A stretch of 64,000 nt of DNA, taken from NCBI GenBank assembly GCA_033439685.1, contig JAUEDM010000001.1, forward strand, positions 3,844,001 through 3,908,000. Reading direction: 5' to 3'. The stretch is from Apodospora peruviana (lineage: Eukaryota; Ascomycota; Sordariomycetes; Sordariales; Lasiosphaeriaceae). Position numbers and translations under genes: made by a program. Each line of letters begins with the position of its first letter. Within the stretch, counting starts at the first letter, position 1. Below, piece by piece: positions 45,801-56,404 of the stretch. Under the pieces are notes generated by a model. The model was not told where the DNA came from, ran no database searches, and worked only from the letters and a program-made list of their open reading frames with translations.

Positions 45801-46922
45801 GCGGCTCGCAAGCCAAGCGGGGGCACTGGCACTTTGACCCTGACCGGATGAGCTGACAAGCATGCATTGGCTGTCATTGAAGTTTGACAAAACCAATGAG
45901 GTCTCAATAACAGATGCTCAAGTGAACATTGGTAACATGAGAGACGAGAGCAGAGTGGCCATCAGTCCAGCACCGTTTGTCTACTACGGGCCTGCTCGGC
46001 TTTAGGCCCCGTCCGCATACCACATACACAGGCGGTCATCGCGAGACACGGACGGCAAGGTGGTGGAGGGTGTCATCCGGTCGTGGCGCCCAAGCTACCC
46101 TTACCAACCTTAAGACGCAGAATTCGTACTTTATCAACTGGGTCGTCATTCACCACCTTTTCACACCTCTCTGTGCTCTCTCCGCACCTTTCCACCCCAC
46201 CAACTTTCTCGGGGTTTTTGTATTCCTGGTTTTCGCATTACTTCAGGGCTTACATGACCCCGTCCCGTCCACCAATTGCAGCTCGAACCGCATCCTCAAC
46301 ACCACACCGTCGACAGCTCGACTCCGGGATTGGCAGAACTTTGGTTATCGCCGGCAGAACTTCCGCATTTGATCGCACTTGGACGATCTTCTTCTCCTCA
46401 CGCAAACCTGGGGTATCATTCCCTTACCCCACATCCAGCCACTTTACGATTCAGCGTCCAAGTCAACGGCAGCGTCAGCATTGCCTGGCAGAACAGAGAG
46501 TTGGAGCTTCCTGATGCCAACTAGGTTCTGGGCGGGCAAAATGGGAATGATGGGTCAGTACATCTTCAAGCCTTCATTGCTGATCCCCCTCTTTTCAAGT
46601 CCAGCCATCATCCACCTCATCCACCTCATCCAGGGCCAATTCACCCATCCGCCTCATACAGAGACAATTCACTTCATCCAGGACCAATTCCTCTTCCTTT
46701 TTTCCCCCTCATCAATCTAGCAACAAGCTTTTGACCGCGCCAGACTGTCTGTCCATTTTGCGTTGCGTTGTCGCGTCTACCTTCGGAGATCAACTCCTCA
46801 GCTCTCTCTTTGCGTTCCCGCCTGGGTTGTATATTGTGGAAGCTAAAACAAAACCGTCTCCCGGCGCTACAGATCAGCTTACCGAGTCCAAGGAGAGGAT
46901 TTGTCTCGAGCACATCGTGAAG
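42828..46922. other. 4.1-kb gene-poor region
   Basis: The longest stretch without a gene I can support. Frames such as 44134-44805 (+, 223 codons) have no domain-like composition and no promoter or splice logic. It contains a 14-bp minisatellite (43583-43621) and CCACCTCATCC/ATTCA repeats near 46610-46690. It ends in the MFS gene's leader. Confidence 0.5.
43583..43621. repeat. 14-bp tandem repeat CATGCAAGCAAACA, 2.8 copies
   Basis: Two perfect units plus a partial third; other CATGCAAGC and AAGCAAAC words are scattered nearby. Confidence 0.9.
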
Positions 46923-48674
46923 ATGAGCAGCGAAGATCGGGAAAAGGCGTCGGATGAGGTTATCGACAGTCAAGATGAGGGCATGGTAGACTCCATCCCT
47001 CCTGACCCTGACGCCCATCTCAGCGCGGCAGAGAAGGAAGCAGTGGTGAGTTTTACCCGCATCGCGATAATTACCACACCGCATAGATGCATGATACGCG
47101 CTTGTCTGCCGCGTACCTTATGTTCACACATAAAAGCTAACACAACCAATCCGATAGGACAAAGCACTGGTTAGGCGTCTTGATCTGTTACTTATGCCAT
47201 GGGTAGGTGATTCCCTGGCTGTCTTCCTCCACCAAGTCTCCACGACCGTGTCGACAAAGTGAGAGCAGAATGCTCACACCGTCGCTAGCTTTGTTTACTT
47301 TACCTGCTTGCCTTTTTGGACCGCACGAATATCGGCAATGCAAAGATCGCAGGCTTGTCAAAAGCCCTCAATCTTACCACCAAGAGTTACAATGCGACGC
47401 TCACCATTTTCTTCGTATCATACGCCGTGTTCGAGCCCGTCACCAACATCCTTCTCAAGAAAATGCGCCCTTCGATCTTTATCCCCATTATCATGTTTGT
47501 GTCCCGTATTCCTTTACGTGTTGAAAATTTACTCACAATCCGACACAGGGTCCTCTGGGGTGCCTGCATGCTTGGAATGGGATTCGTCAAGAATTGGTCA
47601 GGCCTCATGGCGGCTCGATGGTTCCTTGGCCTAACTGAGGCAGGCCTGTTCCCTGGAGTAAACTACTATCTCTCCTGTTGGTACAAGCGCTCCGAGTTCG
47701 GTATCCGCGCCGCCATCTTTTTCTCCGCTGCCGCGCTCTCGGGTTCATTTGGTGGCCTACTCGCTGCAGCTATCGAGCTGATGGACGGCGTCGGCGGCCA
47801 ACCCGGCTGGGCCTGGATCTTCATCCTCGAAGGCCTCCTGACGATCGTTATTGGCATCATCTCCTTTTGGATGGTGCACGACTTCCCCGACGAGGCCAGA
47901 TTTCTCTCTGACGACGACCGCACGCGCGTGATCCGCCGCCTAAAGTTCGACAAACAAGCCTCGGCCAACCACGAGTCCTTCCACATGTCGTTCCTCTGGG
48001 ACGCGCTCAAGGACTGGAAGATGTGGCTCGGTATGGCCATCTACATGGGTTGCGACATGCCGCTGTACGCCTTCTCCCTCTTCCTCCCGACCATCATCAA
48101 CGATCTGGGCTGGAACACGAGCGTCGTGCGGTCTCAGCTCATGTCCGTACCGCCGTACGCCTGCGCCGCCATACTCACGGTCGTGGTCGGCTTCGTCGCG
48201 GACCGTACACGGTCCCGCGGCATGTGCAACATCGTCGTCTCGCTGCTCGGCGTCGCCGGGTTCTCCATGCTGCTGGGGTCGCAGAACGCCGCGGTGCAGT
48301 ACGTCGGCACATTTTTAGGCGCCCTGGGAATCTACCCTTGCATTTCCAACACGATCAGCTGGATGGCCAACAACACCGAGGGCGTGTACAAGCGCGGCGT
48401 CGTGCTGGGATTCGTGATCGGCTGGGGAAACCTGAATGGCGTCGTGAGCAGCAACATCTACTTCAACCAACCGCAGTTCCCCGAGGGCCACGGCACCGTG
48501 ATGGGCTACATGGCGGTGTTCTTGTTTGGCGGGTCGGTTCTCATGACGGTGCTGTTGCGCAGGGAGAACGCCAAGCGCCGCCGCGGCTACCGGGACTATC
48601 TGGTGGAGGGCCTGACGGAAAAGCAGATCGAGGCACTGGGGGATAAGCGGCCGGACTTTATGTATACGGTCTAA
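46923..48674 (+). CDS. MFS permease of the anion:cation symporter (allantoate/TNA1-like) family
   Basis: Exons 46923-47045, 47158-47202, 47289-47494 and 47549-48674; 499 residues. Plasma-membrane uptake of an organic anion (nicotinate, allantoate and pantothenate are typical of the family); the substrate cannot be told. Motifs: RRLDLLLMPW at the first helix, LDRTNIGNAKIAGL after it, FFVSYAVFEPVTNILLKK, AARWFLGLTEAGLFPGVNYYLSCWYKRSE and PGWAWIFILEGLLT, with about 12 helices. The acidic N-terminus is cytosolic. Exon 2 is only 45 nt. The last intron (GTTTGT..CAG, 54 bp) has a length divisible by three and no stop, so an unspliced message would still be readable; splicing gives the family-typical IIMVLWGACM. 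Confidence 0.95.
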
Positions 48675-51600
48675 CTATCTATCCTCCAGTTTCTCCATGC
48701 CTTCTCTATGTTGACCCACCCCTCGTTTCATATTCTTATTTCTATTTGCTTTTTCTTTTTTCGCCGTCCTCGTATTCTGGACATTGTTTCGACGAGCGGC
48801 ACGATGCACGAGGGTCACAACAATCCACACACACCCACACGGCCAAAATTTTGGTCAGTCGATATATGATAAAGATACCATACCAGCCAACGTATTTGGG
48901 TTGGTAAGTTTGGTCCGGTTGTGTTGTCAGGTTTGTTTGCACACCCAGCCCGCCGTGGGTAATGTGGCACATTGAGCGGCGGAACGGAGATATGGGTGCG
49001 GTGGGACTAAGACACCGGGCTAGACATTACTCCGAGATCCTGTCTCAGTTATATGGTCAATAAAGTTGAGAGTGGATACCATGAGGAGAGAAGAAGATGT
49101 GGTGCTGCCGAAGAAGGAGGTTGACAAGGAATTGTAAAATTCAGGGAGTTTCGGTGGGCAATCTAGGTGCCTTTTGTCTCGTCGGCCTCATTGGCAAAAA
49201 AATTAGACGGTACCCTTGCTGGGTGGTTTGTCTATATAACGCCCGTCTTCTTTCACATACGCTTTGCATCATTTGTTCTTGTCTAAGTGAGTGTTTTGTA
49301 CTTACCTGTCTCGTTTCAAATCAATTATTCCAGGATACCAACTGTTCATAAGAGTATCTCCGTGCTTGAGGCTGGCTGGGAGGGTATTAGGTGCCCGTCC
49401 GGGCAAACACGTAAACTTGAGAACTTCAAACCATTCAAGTTATTTTCATAGAGTGTGTGTACCTTGAATACAGACATGTACATACACCACCTCACTCATT
49501 CACCTGTCATGTTTCGTATATAATTCGCGACCGGACACATGTAAGGGGATTGAATGTTCAGAAAAAAGGGGGTATCATTATATGAGACGACCATCGCGTC
49601 AGCCAACCAATGAGACAAAGAACTCAATGGACTAGCTGATTGGATTGGATGGATTGACCGAGTGGTAAAGGGTCAGCCATATTTATCGGGCGATAGGGGC
49701 TGATGTCTATTTTAGTGTTTATGATTCGATGGATATCTCCTCTTTTTACTTTATATGCATACAGAAAGTGGCAGTGTTATAACCTTGTGTCTATTGGAAC
49801 GCAAAATCTTTGACTCTGGTTTGAGGCTGAGTGGGTTATGCTTCAGACGAAAAGCTGAGGAGGACCTACCTGGTAGTGAACGAAAGTGCAATTCTCATCA
49901 TCTCATTCTTTCTTTCATTATGTTTTCAAACCTTGCCTCTGGCATAAATCCGAGTACGTCATACAAGTCTAACCTGACCCCTGCATGTGTGTGAGATCAC
50001 GTACTATTACTTGTCTCAAACAGCAGTGTCTAAGTCTCCAGATGATGCTGCTCTCATATGCTGTGCGTCAGAGCACGTCCATGTAGAGGTAGTAACTGTT
50101 GGACTCGACTCGCTGTTCGGTTAGGTGTTAGATGCGATGACACAACCTGCAGACACAGTAGTACAGCGGAAGAGCAGGTAGCGTAGTGTGCAACGAACAA
50201 AAGAGACAGATCATATCATGCGAGGCGAGGCGAGATTTGGTAGGAGGGTGGCCTAGCTTGTCACTCTTGAGGGGATTCTGCGTCGAAACCAGAGTGGCTT
50301 GTACGGGAACGGAGTGCGTTAATACTAATGAGTTGACTATGTGATCTCGTGGTGGTTGTTATCCTTGACCGTCGCAGATATTCGACTAATTCGTTATCAT
50401 CTTGGCTCAGTGAGTTCAGCAACAGGATTCGAGAGATGTTCAGCCCTGCTCGAGTGCTGCGCGTTTGATGTCACGAGCATAAGCACAGCCTGGGCAGTGA
50501 GTGTCCAGTGATAGCGACGGACAGTATCGTCATCGTGTCGGATGGGCCAGAGCACGCCATGTCTGTCGTAGTATCGCCCTCTTGCACTGGTGATCATCGT
50601 CATCATCGTCTGGAAATTTCGACACCATGTCTGTTCTTTGGTCTGACTTGTTTGCTTCATGCGCGTCTAGGAAAGAGGGCACAGTGCTTGCAGACACCCC
50701 CATGCGACGCTGCCCATCCATCGCCAGGCGCGCATGGAGGAGCATCACCGACGAGCTTCGTCGGTTGTCCCTGTCACTCATTGCCAATAAGTCTGCCAGC
50801 CTTCTATGCAGTTGACAAGTGGCACAGCAACCACACATGCATATATGTGGAGGCTCAATATGGCATTTGAAAACAAACGAGTTGCACGGGATACATCGAA
50901 GCAAAAAGACAGGCTGCGTCGCTGGCCGGGGGAATGGGTCTGAGTATCGTTGTCATATGCAGTGCAGTGCAGCTCGATGCTCCGCAGGCGTCGTGCTGTG
51001 CTGTGTTGTCGCAGGTCTGTTGTGCAGAGGGACTTGGTGTGACTTGAGTTGATGCTTTCACCCTTTGGTCGCCTTTGCTCTTTCCAAGCCGGAGAGGAGC
51101 CCGAGGAAGGTCTGCGAGGGACCTGTCTCCGCATGTCCACGTCGCAGCCCCGTCTCGATACTAGGTTGGTCGCCTCGGCGGGCTGCTTCAAACGCTCGGC
51201 GGGTTCTGCCAGACTCTGAGGGCAGGTGGTGTCCTTGGCGCTGCCAATTCCTCTCGATTGTTAGCTGAATCTGCTGACAACATTCAAGTTGTGTGATTGC
51301 TATAGTTGAAAGTTGCTGGACTCTCGATTGCGGCAGGAGAATATGGCGGTCGGATTAGACGCGGAATAGAAAGACATACTAGATATGAAACAGCCATGCA
51401 TCGGTTTGCCAGGTGGTCTGGCCGAAGGCCGGAGTCGACACTGTTGCCTGTGGTAGCCTGGCCTTGAAAAAGGTGGAAGATACCTTTGGTACTTTGGGTA
51501 GCATGCTGCTGTGGCATGACGGCCGACGATGCCTAACCTATCACCGCGGCCCTTGCATACCACCTTTCTGCAAGCATGCAATGGCATCTACCGAAAGGGA

Positions 51601-51940
51601 AAATAGAGCCCAAGAGCACGTTTTCTATTCGGTCATCATCCTGCGCCTCACTCGTACGTCTCTTGCCGTGCCTGACGCATGGCACGACCCGATCTTAGCG
51701 GTGATTGGAAACATACCTGCCTTGAGCCTGCCATTTGGGCTGCATGCAAGATCCGGTGTAGGGCCGAGGCCAGGATAAGGGAAATGGTAAAAGCTAAACA
51801 AGGCGGCGGGCATGGGTGGCGCAGTAGATGTCATTGCTCGCCAGACACATTGTCGATGTCGTCGGTGTGTGTCCGGTTGGGCCGAAATGGGAGTGATTGA
51901 CCTGTAGTCTGCCATTTGAGGTAGCCAAAAGGACGAAAGA

Positions 51941-51989
51941 AGTTGACTGTTGAGTGTTGAGTGTTGAGTGTTGAGTGTTGAATGTTGAT
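51941..51989. repeat. 7-bp tandem repeat TGTTGAG, ~7 copies
   Basis: Four perfect TGTTGAG units (51948-51975) flanked by one diverged unit upstream and two downstream. Confidence 0.9.
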
Positions 51990-52453
51990 CAGCAAATTGT
52001 GAGGATTTCCCTGTTCAATGTTCCCTGAGCAAGAAGGTCGGGGTTTCTGGCTGCCCTGGTGAGTCACCAATCACATAGCATTGGAAGGAGTGAAGGAGAA
52101 AGAAGGCAACGAGCCATCCCGGCCCAGGATCCGAGTGCAAGCCTGCAACTTGTTCACCGCTCAGCCCCTAACACTAACATCTATTCTCTTGGCGGCGAAT
52201 TGCAGACAACCCAACAGGTGCACTTGCCAACACACTTCAAGTTCGATTCACAAAGGGTGTGGGGAAGCAGCGTTTGAATTTGTTCACTTTCTTCACCAAC
52301 GCCCGACTTGGCTGTAAATCAACAGCTCACCAAAGCACCACTTCAAGTCTTCGTCTGACGAATCACATCCGCCTTACTTACTAGAGACCCTTCCTGAAGA
52401 GATCCACAAACAAGAGAGGGCAAACGCATTACCCGAGGCTTTGAGGTCCGGCC

Positions 52454-52461
52454 TATAAATA
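52454..52461 (+). promoter_or_regulatory. TATA box upstream of the 44-residue microprotein gene
   Basis: TATAAATA, 166 bp before the ATG at 52627, followed by a pyrimidine-rich stretch (52483-52520) and an A/C-rich leader (CACACAGCAACG just before the ATG). This order is typical of strongly expressed fungal genes. Confidence 0.5.
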
Positions 52462-52626
52462 TCTCCTCAAGTCTTGTCCGCGATCCTTCTTTCCATCCAT
52501 CACCGCGCCTCTCCCACTTACCATTCGGCCTTCGCACAACAATAGCACACAATCGCGAATTCAAACGCACCAAACAGAAACCCCACCGACTCTTCCGCAG
52601 TCTTCAATTACCCTCACACAGCAACG

Positions 52627-52761
52627 ATGCCTGAGCCTCAGCCCAAGGTTGAGCCCAAGATGATAGCTTGTGCGAAGGGCTGCGGCAGAATGATCCCCAT
52701 CAAAAACGAGTCAGGTGTATGTGACAGCTGCGAGTCGACTGGAGGGCCAGAAGGCCTCTGA
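52627..52761 (+). CDS. 44-residue Cys-rich microprotein, possible zinc-ribbon fold
   Basis: A complete small frame, ATG to TGA, in good start context (CAACGATGC). The N-terminus is Pro/Lys/Glu-rich; four cysteines are arranged C15-x3-C19-x12-C32-x2-C35, a spacing that could bind one zinc ion. There is no signal peptide, so it is probably intracellular. Evidence for a gene is the promoter-like sequence directly upstream and the ordered Cys spacing; there is no other gene within 1.6 kb. Its small size means routine gene finders would miss it. Function unknown; a chance frame remains possible. Confidence 0.5.
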   Translation: MPEPQPKVEPKMIACAKGCGRMIPIKNESGVCDSCESTGGPEGL

Positions 52762-54422
52762 AGCGTAGACGACCTACAATTTGGAGTCATGATGCCGTGG
52801 AATTGAGGCTATCACCAGACGGCCAGCCAGGGATTGGTTGACTAGGCGATGAAGGCGGCAACGCCAACAGTTTGTGTGATGGTCAGGTGAACTTGTGAAG
52901 GAACAAGGAGCTTTCTGACTTTTGGGTTGGGGCACAATCCACGGAAGTGACGAAGTGTGAGACGAGAGAGTGTGTATTTCCGCCGGTTGACAACAAGGTC
53001 TTTGTGTTCCTTTTTTCTGTTTACATCTCGCTGCTACATGCATGTAGCTAGCCACTATCATCAATCAAATGGTCGACCACAAATGTCTTGCTGAGTGAAC
53101 AAAAGCCAAGCGTCAACGATCTTGATTAGGTATCTTCTGTTAATGAAGAGGACGACGACCTTGGACCCGTTGCATTAATCTGGTTGCACCTGACCACCTC
53201 CGAAACCAGTCAGAGCACTCCCGGCCCCTAACTTCAGACGATAACATCTTTTTCAACTCAACTGTTAGGGATGTGTGTCTGTCGTAAGACAGTCCAGATA
53301 CAGCGAGCTACCTGGTTAGGAGAAGGTGGCAACTAGTTTCAACTACCAACATGTATGAAGTTAGGAGTCGAACTGTTCTGTATTCGGCCTCATGTCAGTT
53401 CCTAGACAACGATAAACACCGATACATTGAGGAAAACGGAGAACAACAATTGAGCGTTTAAGTCAGAACAAAGTAGTTGCTACACGGCGGTTCAACAAGC
53501 CAATTACGGATATAAGTCATAAGTACGAAGTACAGAATTTTGAATAGACACCAAGGTAAGGAAACGAAGAAAGTATACATAACTAATTATATACGAGATT
53601 TCTCCATTGAAGTTAGGTTTCCCCCTTTTGTCTTCATCAACCTAGAGCCCTAGATGGTATGTGAGATGAGTAAGATGGTCTACCAACGGCTGAGATACAC
53701 CATTCAACCTAGAAGCTTGGCAGGTTTCTAATAAATCTTCCAAGTTATTTCATGACCCAAGCTGTGTTGACACCTACCTTGTTCCACGAGCACTTTTTAT
53801 TAAAGTTGTCGAGACTTGCTTACTCACCAAAAAAGTGACCTCGCCATCCCGTTCGAGGTTAGTTGTTTCTGTCGTGCCCTGTCAACTCCGCAAAAGTCCA
53901 ACGGGCGCTACTCGCTCGGTGCTAGGATAGGCCCGCGTTAGTGCCCGTGGCCAGGGCTAGGTGGGAGAAATAATCCCCTGCCCCTGAAAGCATCGGGGCA
54001 ACTTTTGCTGTCGCCTGTCGGTCGCGGTCTTCTGCACGTTATTGATTCTGCCCCTAAGTATCCGTAGGTAAGGTAAGCACGGGAATGGGGGTCCCTTGCA
54101 GCGGCATGACACAACCACACTCTGGACCAACGCGTCCACCCGATAGAGGTGATAAGATAATTCGTCGCCTTGGCGAAGACAAAGCTACCCCGCCATCAAG
54201 GTTCTTGGCGCATGAGGCGCAGTGCTTTGTCTTGGCTGCAAGCAAGGAAGCAAGCGAGTTGCGGCTCAGAGACAAGGGAGCCTGGAGAGGATCCAACAAG
54301 GCTTGCTTCGACTTCACCTCGACCAGATCTCAAGCCGTGGTAGCCCCCAAGAATCACCACTTGTCCTCCGCCCATTCGCTAGCTTTTTCCTCCTGAGCAA
54401 GGAACTGCCAACAGCCGCCGCG
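52762..54422. other. Intergenic, no gene seen
   Basis: AT-richer spacer, then the promoter and leader of the dehydrogenase gene. The reading frame open upstream of 54423 (from 54222) is leader, since family homology begins at MVKVAVF. Confidence 0.55.
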
Positions 54423-55481
54423 ATGGTGAAAGTCGCCGTCTTCAGCGCCAAGCCGTATGACAAGAAGTTCCTGTCACACGTGCACCACAGGCACTCGTCG
54501 TCCCACGCCGGCTCCAAATCCGAGCTCATCTTCCACGACTTCTCCCTCTCGGTCGAGACCGTCCCGCTCGCCCACGGCGCCGACGCCGTCTGCGTCTTCG
54601 TCAACGACACCCTGAACCGCCAGGTCCTTGAGCAGCTCGCCCGTGCCGGCGTGCGCGCCGTCCTCCTCCGCTGCGCCGGCTACAACAACGTCGACCTGCG
54701 CGCCGCCGAGTCCCTCGGTCTCTTCGTCGCCAACGTGCCCTCGTACTCGCCCGAGGCCGTCGCCGAGTTCGCCGTCGCCCTCCTGCAGACCCTCAACCGT
54801 AACACCCACCGCGCGTACAACCGCGTGCGCGAGGGCAATTTCGCGCTCGACGGCCTGCTCGGCAAGACCCTCCGCGGCAAGACGGTCGGCATTGTCGGCA
54901 CCGGCAAGATCGGCCTCGCGCTGGCACGCATCCTGCGCGGCTTCGGGTGCCGGCTGCTCGCGTTCGACCCGTACCCGATCGACGCGTTCAACGAGTATGG
55001 CGAGTATGCTGACCTCGACTCGTTGCTCGCGCAAAGCGATTTCGTCAGCCTGCACTGCCCCCTGATGGACTCGACGCGCCACATCATCAACGAGCACACG
55101 CTAGCCAAGATGAAGAAGGGCGCCATGCTGGTCAACACGTCCCGCGGCGGCCTGATCCAGACGAAGCCAGTGCTTGCCGCCCTCAAGAGTAAACACCTGG
55201 GCGGGCTGGCGCTCGACGTCTGGGAAGGCGAGGGTGCCATCTTCTACCAGGATCACAGCGGCGACATCATCCAGGACGACGAGCTGATGCGGCTGATGAC
55301 GTTCCCGAACGTCCTGATCTCGGGCCACCAGGCCTTCTTTACCGAGGAGGCGCTGACCGAGATTGCCGAGTGCACGCTGCGGAACCTGGACGATTTCGTC
55401 AGGAAGGTCCCCTGCAAGAACTCGTTGGTGCACGAGGGCAAGCCGCTGGTGAGGCGCGATTCGGTTCCCGTTCGTATTTGA
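54423..55481 (+). CDS. D-lactate dehydrogenase / D-2-hydroxyacid dehydrogenase
   Basis: A single exon of 352 residues. It reduces pyruvate or a related 2-oxoacid to the D-hydroxyacid with NADH in the cytosol. The N-terminal substrate-binding part begins VKVAVFSAKPYDKKFL, as in D-LDHs; LLRCAGYNNVDL and VPSYSPEAVAEFAVAL are family signatures. The Rossmann motif is GIVGTGKIGLALARIL. Catalytic residues are Arg in NTSRGG, Glu in DVWEGEG and His in SGHQAF. The start has good context (GCCGCGATGG). The family is clear; the exact substrate (pyruvate or another 2-oxoacid) is not certain. Coding GC is very high compared with the flanks, as in other strongly expressed genes here. Confidence 0.93.
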   Translation: MVKVAVFSAKPYDKKFLSHVHHRHSSSHAGSKSELIFHDFSLSVETVPLAHGADAVCVFVNDTLNRQVLEQLARAGVRAVLLRCAGYNNVDLRAAESLGLFVANVPSYSPEAVAEFAVALLQTLNRNTHRAYNRVREGNFALDGLLGKTLRGKTVGIVGTGKIGLALARILRGFGCRLLAFDPYPIDAFNEYGEYADLDSLLAQSDFVSLHCPLMDSTRHIINEHTLAKMKKGAMLVNTSRGGLIQTKPVLAALKSKHLGGLALDVWEGEGAIFYQDHSGDIIQDDELMRLMTFPNVLISGHQAFFTEEALTEIAECTLRNLDDFVRKVPCKNSLVHEGKPLVRRDSVPVRI

Positions 55482-56404
55482 TCGTTCTTGTCTGCTTTGT
55501 CTCTCTTTTACTTCGAGTTGCTTTGGCAGATGGATGGATAGATGGATTTGACTTTGCAAGAGGCGTTTTATATCGCTCTGGGTTGGGTGTTAAGGTTTCG
55601 ACTGGTTCCTATTTTTGGCATCCGCCACCCACTCTATTACGAACTGAAGATGACTACGGATTTCCGAAGGTATGATGGATGTATGATGACGTACCGCTCA
55701 CAGCTCAATGATGATATTTGATGGATAAATACCTAGGTAGATAACATAGATCGGAAGGTAACTGGCAACGGATAAATATCAATGCACTCCTCTTGTTCAT
55801 TGCTTCGCCTCCATACGCCCCGTCTCGGCTGGAACAACAATAACTGCGTGAACACTCATGACGGAGACATACAGTGTATACTTACAAAAACAGGAGAACA
55901 AATGGAGGCGCAACAACAAAGGGAAAGGCAAAAAAAAGCACATACAGCACCAGGGATTCGCTGGTCGTCACCGACCCAACTACTAATCTGGCGATTAGTG
56001 GCTTATCTATGGGAGAGCGGACGGGATCCCGAGCTTTCCACTATCTATGGCCGTATGTGATGGTTCGGTAAAGGTGGAAAACTTATAAAGGCACTGCCAT
56101 TGAGATGCTACTTTGTTGAGTTAGGCTCGCAGGCTCGATACCATGATACCTACTCGACTTACCTACTTGGCCCTGATAACAGTTGCACACTGCATATATG
56201 CGGACAAAGGAGATACGTTGTCTAATTTAAACACCGACTCCTTGAAAGAAACAGAAAGGGGTTTATTAAACGAAGAAAGAGAGAAAAATAGAACTATAAA
56301 ATCCCCGAAGACGACCCAAGTAAGACACCGCCTCAACCTCTTCGTTGTCTCAGACCGACCTGACGACATGCATACCACAGGACATCAAGCCGTTTCATTG
56401 CCGC
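55482..56404. other. Convergent intergenic region, no gene seen
   Basis: 3' flanks of the dehydrogenase and subtilisin genes; AT-rich, with an ACCTAGGTAG word at 55731. Confidence 0.55.

Larger units (their letters stand above)
48675..52626. other. 4-kb gene-poor region ending in the microprotein promoter
   Basis: No gene seen in 48.7-52.4 kb. It contains a 7-bp minisatellite (51941-51989). From about 52440 to 52626 the sequence has promoter character: TATA box, C/T-rich initiator zone and an A/C-rich leader. Confidence 0.5.

Noticed and set aside
46083..46524. Overlapping frames before the MFS gene (about 80-140 codons)
   Set aside because: Pro/Ser/Arg-rich, in a C/T-rich stretch that reads as promoter or leader; three frames are open at once, which is composition rather than coding.
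54222..54422. N-terminal extension of the D-lactate dehydrogenase
   Set aside because: The frame is open, but family similarity starts at 54423, where the ATG has a good context; upstream residues are low-complexity leader translation.
54474..55097. 207-codon frame opposite the D-lactate dehydrogenase
   Set aside because: Antisense shadow in very GC-rich coding DNA.
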